Of a stretch of 64,000 nucleotides of DNA, positions 32,984-39,776 are shown one piece after another. The DNA is from Micromonospora sp. NBC_00421 (GTDB lineage Bacteria; Actinomycetota; Actinomycetes; Mycobacteriales; Micromonosporaceae). The stretch is taken from the NCBI RefSeq assembly GCF_036017915.1, contig NZ_CP107929.1, positions 2,170,001 to 2,234,000 on the forward strand. The letters are read 5' to 3'. The translations under genes and the position numbers were made by a program. How positions within the stretch are numbered: the first letter of the stretch is position 1; each line of letters opens with the position of its first letter. The notes beneath the pieces are model-generated. The model was not told the origin of the DNA, did no database searches, and was given only the letters and a program-made list of their open reading frames with translations.

Positions 32984-33813
32984 GCGAGCGCACCGAGCGG
33001 AGTGAGGGCCGCGAGAGCATGCCCGGTCAGCACGGCATGGGCGTCGTGGAGTCCGGTGGTGACGCCGGGAAGCGGGTCGTGCGGCCGTACGGTGACACCA
33101 CCGGGGACGGGATGGTGCAGGTGTCGTTCACGTTGCCGGTGCCGCACGACAAGCGGGCCGAGGGTGCGGCGGTGCAGTTGGCCAACCGGATGGGTATCGA
33201 TCCGGCGATGTTGGTGCATGCGAAGCCGATGAGTGACGGTTTCACGTTCTTCGTGGTGTACGGGCGGGTGAATCATCTGGTGGACCTGGGTGCCGTGCAG
33301 GTGGTGGAGCGGGATTTTCCGCTGCTGGGTGCCAGGGAGGTCAATGCGGCGGTGAAGCAGCGGTTGCGGCGGAAGTTGTCGGTGGTGGGGGCGTGTATCG
33401 GGACGGATGCGCACACGGTGGGTATCGACGCGATCCTGAATGTGAAGGGCATCGCGGGGGAGAAGGGCCTGGAGTACTACCGGGAGTTGAAGGTGACCAA
33501 TCTGGGTGCGCAGGTGAGTGTGCCGGAGCTGGTGGAGGCGGCCCGGCGGGAGCGGGCGGATGCGGTGCTGGTGTCGCAGGTGGTGACGCAGCGTGATGCG
33601 CATCTGCACAATACGCGGGAGATGTCGGCGGCGTTCCGGGAGGCGTTGCCGGCGGGGAAGCGGCCGTTGTTGATCGTGGGTGGGCCGCGGTTCGACGAGA
33701 CGATGACCGCCGAGCTGGGGGTGGACCGCATCTTCGGTCGGGGCACCACGCCGGGTGAGGTGGCGTCGTATCTGGTGCATGCGTTGGTGACGGACAGGAA
33801 GGCGAGGGTATGA
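32980..33813 (+). CDS. kamE: Lysine 5,6-aminomutase, beta subunit (B12-binding)
   Basis: 277 residues if started at ATG 32980, but the first ~13 residues (MSERTERSEGRES) derive from a low-complexity GAGCGAG-type repeat; ATG 33019 or 33037 may be the real start. Adenosylcobalamin binding is shown by DAHTVG (GTDAHTVGID), the D-x-H-x-x-G motif, and by LLIVGGPRFDE. It overlaps kamD upstream and kal downstream with ATGA junctions, so the subunits are made in step. Confidence 0.92.
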   Translation: MSERTERSEGRESMPGQHGMGVVESGGDAGKRVVRPYGDTTGDGMVQVSFTLPVPHDKRAEGAAVQLANRMGIDPAMLVHAKPMSDGFTFFVVYGRVNHLVDLGAVQVVERDFPLLGAREVNAAVKQRLRRKLSVVGACIGTDAHTVGIDAILNVKGIAGEKGLEYYRELKVTNLGAQVSVPELVEAARRERADAVLVSQVVTQRDAHLHNTREMSAAFREALPAGKRPLLIVGGPRFDETMTAELGVDRIFGRGTTPGEVASYLVHALVTDRKARV

Positions 33814-34202
33814 GTGATTCCCGGGTGGGATTGACGGTCACGCATCGGCGGTATGTGCCGTACGCGCATGCGCATTACGCGGGGAACCTGGTGGACGGGG
33901 CGTACGCGTTGGGGTTGTTCGGGGATGTGGCGACGGAGGTGTGTATCCGTACCGATGGTGACGAGGGGTTGTTCGCGTCGTATGCGGATGTGCAGTTCCT
34001 GGCGGCGGTGCGGGCGGGTGACGTGGTGGAGGTGACGGCGACGGTGGTGCGGGTGGGCACCCGGAGCAGGACGATTGATTTCGTGGCGCGGGTGGTGTGT
34101 CGGGGGCGGCCGGAGCGGGGTGGGTCGGCGGCGGAGGTGTTGGCGGAGCCGGTCGTGGCGGTCACCGCGACGGGCACCGTGGTCGTGCCGGCGGCGGCGT
34201 GA
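33810..34202 (+). CDS. kal: 3-aminobutyryl-CoA ammonia lyase
   Basis: 130 residues, hot-dog fold. HRRYVPYAHAHYAGNLVDGAY and ATEVCIRTDGDEGLFASY are the hallmarks of this lysine-pathway enzyme. It removes ammonia from 3-aminobutyryl-CoA to give crotonyl-CoA. Size is normal for the family. ATGA and GTGA overlaps tie it to kamE and the MutL gene. Confidence 0.9.
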   Translation: MSDSRVGLTVTHRRYVPYAHAHYAGNLVDGAYALGLFGDVATEVCIRTDGDEGLFASYADVQFLAAVRAGDVVEVTATVVRVGTRSRTIDFVARVVCRGRPERGGSAAEVLAEPVVAVTATGTVVVPAAA

Positions 34203-35539
34203 GCCGGGTGGTCTGCGCCGACGTCGGGTCGACCTGGACGAAGGCGGCGGTGGTGGACCTGGACGTGGGGCGGTTGGTGGGGGCGGCGTCGGTGCCGACG
34301 ACGGTGACCACGGATGTGCTGCACGGTCTGGATGCGGCGGTCGCCGCGGCGGTGGCGCAAGCCGGGGCGGTGGGCGGGGACCTGCCGTGGTTGGTGTGTT
34401 CGTCGGCGGGGGGTGGGTTGCGGCTGGCGGTGGTGGGTTACGAGCCGTTGGTGACCGCGCAGGCGGGCCGGCGGGTGGGGTTGTCGGCGGGGGCGGACGT
34501 GGTGCACGTGGCGGCGGGCCGGTTGGGGGCGGCGGAGTTGGCGGCGGTACGGGCGGCCCGGCCGGATGTGGTGCTGTTGGTCGGGGGCACCGATGGTGGG
34601 GACGCCGACACGGTGACCCACAACGCGACGCGGTTGGCGCGGGCCCGGTGGCGGGTGCCTGTGGTGTTGGCAGGCAACGTCGAGGTGCGCGACGGGTTGC
34701 GGGAGGTGTTGGCGGCGGCGGGGGTGCCGGTGACGGTGGCGGACAATGTGCTGCCCCGGATCGGGGTGTTGGCGCCGGCGTCGGCGCGGGCGGCGATCCG
34801 GGAGGTGTTCCTGCGGCATGTCATAGGTGGTAAGCGGTTGTCGCGGGGGGGCCGGTTCGCCCGGTTGGTACGGGCGGCGACCCCGGATGCGGTGTTGACG
34901 GGGGTGGAGGTTCTCGCCGACGTGGTGGGTGGTGATCTGGCGGTGGTGGATGTGGGTGGGGCGACGACGGATGTGTATTCGGTGTTGACGCCGGACGAGC
35001 GGGCTGATGGTCCGGGTCGGGAGGTGGCGGGGGCGTGGTGGCGGGCCCGCACCGTGGAGGGGGATCTGGGGATGCGGTGGAGTGCGCCGGGGGTGGTGCG
35101 GGCGGCGGTGGAGGAGCGGCTGCTCGACGCCGCCGGGCAGGAGGTGTTGGCGTCGGCGGCGGCGGTGCGGGCGGCCGATCCGGGGTTCCTGCCGGTCGAC
35201 GACGAGGATCGGGCGGTGGAGGGGCGGATCGCGGCGTTGGCGGCGACTGTGGCGTTGCGTCGGCATGCCCGTGGGGCGGTCGGGGAGCGGGCCGGTCGGG
35301 ATCTGCGGGACGTGCGGCTGCTGGTGGGTTCGGGTGGTGTGCTGCGTCACGCCGGGGCGGGTGCGGCGGTGGGGGTGTTGGCGCAGGTGCTCACCGATCA
35401 TGCCGGGGGGTGGCCGGTGCCGCGGGCGGCGCGGCCGGTGGTGGATGTGGATTATGTGCTGGCTGCCGGGGGGTTGCTCGCCGGGGAGTATCCGGTGGCG
35501 GCGGGGGCGTTACTGCGTCGGCATCTGGGTGGGGATTGA
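34199..35539 (+). CDS. MutL-family ATPase-like protein, probable aminomutase reactivase/accessory
   Basis: 446 residues from GTG 34199 in a GTGA overlap with kal. The N-terminus is an actin/Hsp70-type phosphate loop (VCADVGSTWTKAAVV) and a second at LAVVDVGGATTDVYSVL. GGTDGGDADTVTHNATRLA and VVLAGNVEVRDGL are typical of glutamate-mutase MutL relatives. It probably reactivates or loads cobalamin for the lysine 5,6-aminomutase encoded just upstream. It ends the operon. Confidence 0.82.
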   Translation: MSRVVCADVGSTWTKAAVVDLDVGRLVGAASVPTTVTTDVLHGLDAAVAAAVAQAGAVGGDLPWLVCSSAGGGLRLAVVGYEPLVTAQAGRRVGLSAGADVVHVAAGRLGAAELAAVRAARPDVVLLVGGTDGGDADTVTHNATRLARARWRVPVVLAGNVEVRDGLREVLAAAGVPVTVADNVLPRIGVLAPASARAAIREVFLRHVIGGKRLSRGGRFARLVRAATPDAVLTGVEVLADVVGGDLAVVDVGGATTDVYSVLTPDERADGPGREVAGAWWRARTVEGDLGMRWSAPGVVRAAVEERLLDAAGQEVLASAAAVRAADPGFLPVDDEDRAVEGRIAALAATVALRRHARGAVGERAGRDLRDVRLLVGSGGVLRHAGAGAAVGVLAQVLTDHAGGWPVPRAARPVVDVDYVLAAGGLLAGEYPVAAGALLRRHLGGD

Positions 35540-35591
35540 GACGCGCCGACGCGACACGCCGGGTCGGTGGGTGCGACTGGCCGGGGGTGGG

Positions 35592-35622
35592 TTGACAGCG
35601 GCGGGGGTGCAGGCCGTACCGT
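35592..35622 (+). promoter_or_regulatory. Strong consensus promoter of the ~300-nt RNA
   Basis: TTGACA (35592-35597), a perfect -35 hexamer, then 19 bp, then TACCGT (35617-35622). Transcription should begin near 35628. Few promoters here match the consensus as well. Confidence 0.7.
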
Positions 35623-35627
35623 CTTTG

Positions 35628-35928
35628 AGTCCTACTACGGGAAGCGGCTGTTGTTCGCTTCGTCCCTTCGTCCGCTGGCCGAGCGACATTGTTGGTGCAT
35701 CTCGTCGCGGCGGCCAGGTCCAGCGGGCGGGGGTCGGCGGGGCGGCGCGAACCGGTCGCGGTTACCGGTGTACGGGCAGGGTGAGGGGCACGGCCAGTAG
35801 ACAACGGCCCGGCGGGGGCAGCCAGTCCACCGTCTGGTCGGTCCGAAGGTCGGCGTCGCTCGTTCTCGCCCCACCGGCTGGGAAGGGCCTGGGAGCATCG
35901 GGGCGCGGCTTAGGCCGCGCCCCGATTT
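35628..35928 (+). ncRNA. Candidate ~300-nt structured non-coding RNA (6S/Ms1-like size and shape)
   Basis: A perfect -35 promoter and a 13-pair terminator bracket ~300 nt with no convincing frame. The 5' and 3' parts can pair: CCCTTC (35664-35669) with GAAGGG (35882-35887), and CGAGCGAC (35680-35687) with GTCGCTCG (35855-35862), nested in the right order. A long closing stem broken by internal loops, and this length, are features of 6S RNA and the actinobacterial Ms1 RNA, which bind RNA polymerase. The class assignment is inference; the transcript boundaries are from sequence. Confidence 0.55.
35897..35928 (+). terminator. Terminator of the ncRNA candidate
   Basis: ATCGGGGCGCGGC (35897-35909) pairs perfectly with 35914-35926 around a TTAG loop; three T residues follow. 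Confidence 0.8.
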
Positions 35929-36026
35929 CGTGTCCGTGGTCTGGGGCCGGTTCCGGGGTGCCCGGTCATCGTGGTGGCTTTTCCCCTGTCCTGGTCGGTG
36001 GGCTCGGGGTGGCGGGGTGGGGCGGG

Positions 36027-36063
36027 TAGCCTTCGGCCCGTGATCGTGGTGAGGTGCCGGTGA
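36027..36063 (+). promoter_or_regulatory. Leaderless 7-codon upstream ORF overlapping the lnt start
   Basis: A -10 element TAGCCT (36027-36032) lies seven bases before GTG 36040, which opens a frame V-I-V-V-R-C-R ending at TGA 36061-36063. That stop overlaps GTG 36060 of lnt as GTGA, and GTGAGG lies ahead as a ribosome site. Translation of the tiny leader, with its Arg-Cys-Arg end, may control lnt. Confidence 0.4.
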
Positions 36064-37661
36064 CGACGCTCGACCGGGATGAGACGCGTACCCCGCTGGT
36101 GGTACGGCCGACCAGTGCGGCGGTGCCGTTGCCGGTGGCGGTGCCGGTGGCGGTGGCCGCCGGGGTGGCGCTGCTGTTGGCGTTCCCGCCGTACGGGTGG
36201 TGGCCGTTGGCCCCGGTGGGGGTGGCCGGGTTGGCGGTGGCGGCGCATCGGCGGCGGCTGCGTGCGGGCGCCGGGTTGGGGTTCCTGACCGGGGTGGCGT
36301 TCTTCGCGCCGTTGTTGGCGTGGACCAATCTGCACACCGGATATCTGCCGTGGGTGTTGCTGTCGTTGTTGCAGGCCGGTTATCTGGCTTTGCTGGGTGC
36401 GGCGTCGGCGTGGTTGTCGCCGGTGGTGGACCGGTGGCGGTGGACGTGGCCGCCGGTGACCGGGGTGTTGTGGGTGGGGCAGGAGGCGTTGCGCGACCGT
36501 ACGCCGTTCGGGGGGTTCCCGTGGGGGCGGTTGGCGTTCAGTCAGGACGCCTCCCCGCTGTTGGGGTGGGCGTGGCTGGGTGGGGCACCGCTGGTCACCG
36601 GGGTCGTGGCGGTGGCCGGGGGGTTGCTGGTGGTGGGGTGGTGGCGGCGGTGGTCGACCCCGGACGGGGTGTGGCGGCCGGTGGCCGGGGTGGCGGTGGG
36701 GTTGTTGGTGCTGGTCGGGGTGGGGTTGGCGGTGCCCACGGGCGCTGCCGGCGACGGCCGGTCGGTGCGGGTGGCGATCGTGCAGGGCAACGTGCCACGG
36801 TTGGGGTTGGATTTCAACGCCCAGCGGCAGGCGGTACTCAACAATCACGTCGACGCGACGGTGAAGTTGGCCGCGCGGGTCGCCAGTGGGGCCGTGCCGC
36901 GTCCCGACCTGGTGGTGTGGCCGGAGAACTCCTCGGACATCGATCCGTTGCGCAACGCCGCCGCCGGGGCGCGGATCTCCCAGGCCGCGGACGCGGTCGG
37001 TGCGCCGATCCTGGTGGGTGCGGTGCTGGCAGGCCCCGGTGACGGTGAGGTCCGCAACGCCGGGATCCTGTGGCGGCCGGGTTCCGGCCCGGACCTGACC
37101 CAGTTGTACACCAAGCGGCATCCGGTGCCGTTCGCCGAGTACGTGCCGTTGCGGTCACTGGCCCGGGCGGTGTCGTCGCAGGTCGACCGGGTGCGCGCCG
37201 ACTTCGTGGCGGGGTCGACCCCGGGGGTGGTCGACGCGGGGGCGGTGGTGCTCGGCGACGTGATCTGTTTCGAGGTCGCCTACGACGGTCTGGTGCGCGA
37301 CACCGTCGACGGTGGGGCGCAGTTGCTGGTGGTGCAGACGAACAACGCCACGTTCGACGTGGCGGAGGCCCGTCAGCAGTTGGCGATGGTGCGGTTGCGG
37401 GCGGTGGAGCACGGTCGCGCGGCGTTGATGGCCTCGACGGTCGGGGTGTCCGGGTTCGTCACCCCGGACGGGCGGGTAAGCGATGCCACCGGGTTCAACA
37501 CCCGGGCGGTGGCGGTGCGGCAGGTGACGCTCTCCGACGGGCGGACCCCTGCCACCCGGGCCGGGAGGTGGCCGGAGGTGGCGTTGGCGGGCCTGGCGGT
37601 GGCGGCCCTGGCCGCCGCGGGGGCGCTGCGTCGACGGCGGGGGGTCACCTCCGTCGGGTGA
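36060..37661 (+). CDS. lnt: Apolipoprotein N-acyltransferase
   Basis: 533 residues from GTG 36060; GTG 36054 is an in-frame alternative. The N-terminal ~220 residues form about seven membrane helices. The nitrilase-like domain carries the catalytic triad: Glu in LVVWPENSSDID, Lys in LYTKRHPVPFAEYVP and Cys in GDVICFEVAYDG. A last helix ends the protein. Lnt adds the third acyl chain to lipoproteins at the membrane. The next gene is a polyprenol-mannose synthase, the usual actinobacterial pairing for lipoprotein acylation and mannosylation. Confidence 0.93.
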   Translation: MTTLDRDETRTPLVVRPTSAAVPLPVAVPVAVAAGVALLLAFPPYGWWPLAPVGVAGLAVAAHRRRLRAGAGLGFLTGVAFFAPLLAWTNLHTGYLPWVLLSLLQAGYLALLGAASAWLSPVVDRWRWTWPPVTGVLWVGQEALRDRTPFGGFPWGRLAFSQDASPLLGWAWLGGAPLVTGVVAVAGGLLVVGWWRRWSTPDGVWRPVAGVAVGLLVLVGVGLAVPTGAAGDGRSVRVAIVQGNVPRLGLDFNAQRQAVLNNHVDATVKLAARVASGAVPRPDLVVWPENSSDIDPLRNAAAGARISQAADAVGAPILVGAVLAGPGDGEVRNAGILWRPGSGPDLTQLYTKRHPVPFAEYVPLRSLARAVSSQVDRVRADFVAGSTPGVVDAGAVVLGDVICFEVAYDGLVRDTVDGGAQLLVVQTNNATFDVAEARQQLAMVRLRAVEHGRAALMASTVGVSGFVTPDGRVSDATGFNTRAVAVRQVTLSDGRTPATRAGRWPEVALAGLAVAALAAAGALRRRRGVTSVG

Positions 37662-37683
37662 GCCGGCAGGAACGGGGGAGACG

Positions 37684-38457
37684 GTGGGTGAGGCAGCCGT
37701 GGGGTATCCGGGGGTGGGCCGGGTGCTGGTGGTGATCCCCACCTACAACGAGGCCGACAACGTCAGCGACGTGGTGGCCCGGGTGCGCCGGGCGGCGCCG
37801 ACGGTGGACGTACTGGTCGCCGACGACGACAGCCCCGACGGTACGGGGGCGTTGGCCGAGGCGATGGCCGCCACCGACGCGCAGGTGCACGTGCTGCACC
37901 GGCCCGGCAAACAGGGGTTGGGGGCGGCGTACCTGGCCGGGTTCGGGTGGGCGCGGCAGCGCGGTTACGACGCGGTGGTGGAGATGGACGCCGACGGTTC
38001 GCACGCCCCGGAGGACCTGCCCGCCCTGTTGGATGCCGCCCGGGACGCCGATGTGGTGATCGGGTCGCGGTGGGTGGGTGGGGCGCAGGTGGTGAACTGG
38101 CCGTGGCGGCGGTTGCTGCTGTCGCGGTGCGGGAACCTGTATGCGCGGTTGGCGTTGGGGATGCCGGTGTCCGATGCCACCGGCGGATTCCGGGTGTACC
38201 GGTTGTCGGCGTTGCGGGCGATGCGCCTGGAGTCGGTGTGTTCGCAGGGGTATTCGTTCCAGGTGGAGTTGTCGCGGCTGGCGCACCGGGCGGGGGCGCG
38301 GATCGTGGAGGTGCCGATCACGTTCGTGGAGCGGGAGCGGGGGGCGAGCAAGATGAGCCCGTTGATCGTGGCGGAGGCGTTGTGGCGGATCACCACCTGG
38401 GGGTTGCGGGACCGGCGGCCGGGGCGGTGGCGGCGTGGTCATGACCGGTGGCCGTGA
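37684..38457 (+). CDS. ppm1: Polyprenol monophosphomannose synthase (GT2)
   Basis: 257 residues from GTG 37684, with GGGGGAGACG upstream. GT2 landmarks: VLVVIPTYNEADNVSDVV, the donor site DDDSPDGTG, acidic motif VVEMDADGSHAPEDLP, and GFRVYRLSALRAM. It transfers mannose from GDP-mannose to polyprenol phosphate, feeding protein and lipid mannosylation. It has no membrane domain; the neighbouring Lnt provides one, as in split actinobacterial Ppm1 systems. Confidence 0.92.
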   Translation: MGEAAVGYPGVGRVLVVIPTYNEADNVSDVVARVRRAAPTVDVLVADDDSPDGTGALAEAMAATDAQVHVLHRPGKQGLGAAYLAGFGWARQRGYDAVVEMDADGSHAPEDLPALLDAARDADVVIGSRWVGGAQVVNWPWRRLLLSRCGNLYARLALGMPVSDATGGFRVYRLSALRAMRLESVCSQGYSFQVELSRLAHRAGARIVEVPITFVERERGASKMSPLIVAEALWRITTWGLRDRRPGRWRRGHDRWP

Positions 38458-38551
38458 GGGCGCCCGTGGCATGCTGGAGGGGCGGGCCTGTCGCCCCGGG
38501 CATTGTCCGACCGGTGGTGAGCGGGCGGCCGCCTGATGCGGATGAGGTGAG

Positions 38552-39079
38552 ATGCGCCGATACCTGAGGTTCGTGCCACTGGCCCTGCTGGTGGCGGTGG
38601 TGGTGGAGTTGGCGGTGTTCGTCGGGGTGGGTCGGACCGTCGGGTTCGGTTCGGCGGTGCTGCTGGTGTTCGCCGCGTCCCTGCTGGGTCTGGTGTTGCT
38701 GCGGCGGGAGGGGATGCGCGCCTGGCGGGGGTTCCGCACGTCGGTGGAGTCCCGGCAGCCGCCGGGCCGGCAGGTGACCGATGGTCTGGTCGGGTTGGTC
38801 GGCGCGCTGTTGCTGGCGGTTCCGGGGCTGGTCAGCGGGCTGGTAGGGGTGTTGCTGCTGGTGCCGCCGGTGCGCCGGTTGGTGCGGTCGGGGGTGCAGC
38901 GGGCCACCGAGCGGCGGGTGTCGTCGATGGTCGCCGGTGACCTGTTCGGTCCGCGTACGGTGCGGGTGCGGCAGGGGGAGCCGGCGGCGTCGCCGGCGGA
39001 CGGTGACGTGGTGGCCCCGCCGGTGGTCGACGGGGGTCGGGCCATCGAGGGTGAGATCGTGGAGCCCCGCCAGCCCTGA
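38552..39079 (+). CDS. fxsA: FxsA-family membrane protein
   Basis: 175 residues from ATG 38552. Two N-terminal helices (FVPLALLVAVVVELAVFVGV; AVLLVFAASLLGLVLL) and a third around GLVGALLLAVPGLVSGLVGV, followed by LLVPPVRRLVRSGVQ, are the FxsA pattern. A charged ~50-residue tail follows. Function is unknown; the E. coli relative affects phage exclusion when overproduced. Confidence 0.88.
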   Translation: MRRYLRFVPLALLVAVVVELAVFVGVGRTVGFGSAVLLVFAASLLGLVLLRREGMRAWRGFRTSVESRQPPGRQVTDGLVGLVGALLLAVPGLVSGLVGVLLLVPPVRRLVRSGVQRATERRVSSMVAGDLFGPRTVRVRQGEPAASPADGDVVAPPVVDGGRAIEGEIVEPRQP

Positions 39080-39134
39080 CCTGCGGCGGGCGCGGGCCAC
39101 CCGGGTGCGGCCCCGGTGGGCCGTGATGACATAT

Positions 39135-39179
39135 GCGAACGGCGCCCCCGGGAGGTCTCCTCCCGGGGGCGCCGTTCGC
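39135..39179. terminator. Perfect 21-pair bidirectional terminator (fxsA / rbpA)
   Basis: 39135-39155 is fully complementary to 39159-39179 with only a TCT loop, between two convergent genes. It is one of the longest perfect hairpins in the window. Confidence 0.8.
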
Positions 39180-39195
39180 GCAAGTCGGTGTGTCG

Positions 39196-39537
39196 TCAGG
39201 CGCGGCCGCGGCGGGTGCGGACCTCCTGGAGCCGTTCGGCGAGGATGTCCTCCAACTCGGCGATGGAGCGCCGCTCCAGCAGCATGTCCCAGTGGGTACG
39301 CGGCGGCTTGGCCTTCTTCTGCTCCGGTTCGGTGCCGTCGACGAGGCGGGCGACGCTGCCGTCGAACTTGCACTCCCAGGTCGTGGGGACCTCGGCGTCG
39401 ACGGCGAACGGAACCTCGAACTGGTGGCCCTTGGCGCAGAGGTACTCGCGGGTCTGGCGTGGCGCGAGCTCCGTGTTGCGGTCGGATTCGTAGCTGACCG
39501 CGCCCAGACGGCTTCCGCGCAGCATACGCTCGCCCAT
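39196..39537 (-). CDS. rbpA: RNA polymerase-binding protein RbpA
   Basis: 113 residues. MLRGSRLGAVSYESDRNTELAPRQ is the basic linker and core start; CAKGHQFEVPFAVDAEVPTTW and ECKFDGSVA are the RbpA core with its zinc-site cysteines (only part of the set is kept). THWDMLLERRSIAELEDILAERL is the sigma-binding helix. RbpA stabilises the open complex of actinobacterial RNA polymerase with the main sigma factor and is found only in actinobacteria. Confidence 0.96.
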   Translation of the reverse strand: MGERMLRGSRLGAVSYESDRNTELAPRQTREYLCAKGHQFEVPFAVDAEVPTTWECKFDGSVARLVDGTEPEQKKAKPPRTHWDMLLERRSIAELEDILAERLQEVRTRRGRA

Positions 39538-39763
39538 GATCGACTTCCCCTCGTTCGTGGTGCTGGTCTACCGGTGTAACGGCCGGTCACCGTCGGGGCA
39601 TTCCCGCCCGGGGGTGGAACGACCCTGGCAAGGGTAGCCGGCCACCGCACCGGCCCCGGCGGGGTCGTCCCCCGGCCGGGTCGCACCGGTGTTCACCGCG
39701 ATGGTAGCCGCCCCGGGGCGAACCGCAGGCGGTGACGGGCCCGCCGGGGGTGTCGGCGGCGGA

Positions 39764-39769
39764 TAGCAT
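39764..39769 (+). promoter_or_regulatory. -10 element for a leaderless oxidoreductase gene
   Basis: TAGCAT lies seven bases before ATG 39777; no ribosome site. Fits the recurring leaderless layout. Confidence 0.5.
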
Positions 39770-39776
39770 CCGCGGC

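Noticed and set aside
35567..35800. 77-codon frame inside the ncRNA candidate
   Set aside because: No ribosome site or family features; it begins upstream of the promoter -10 element.
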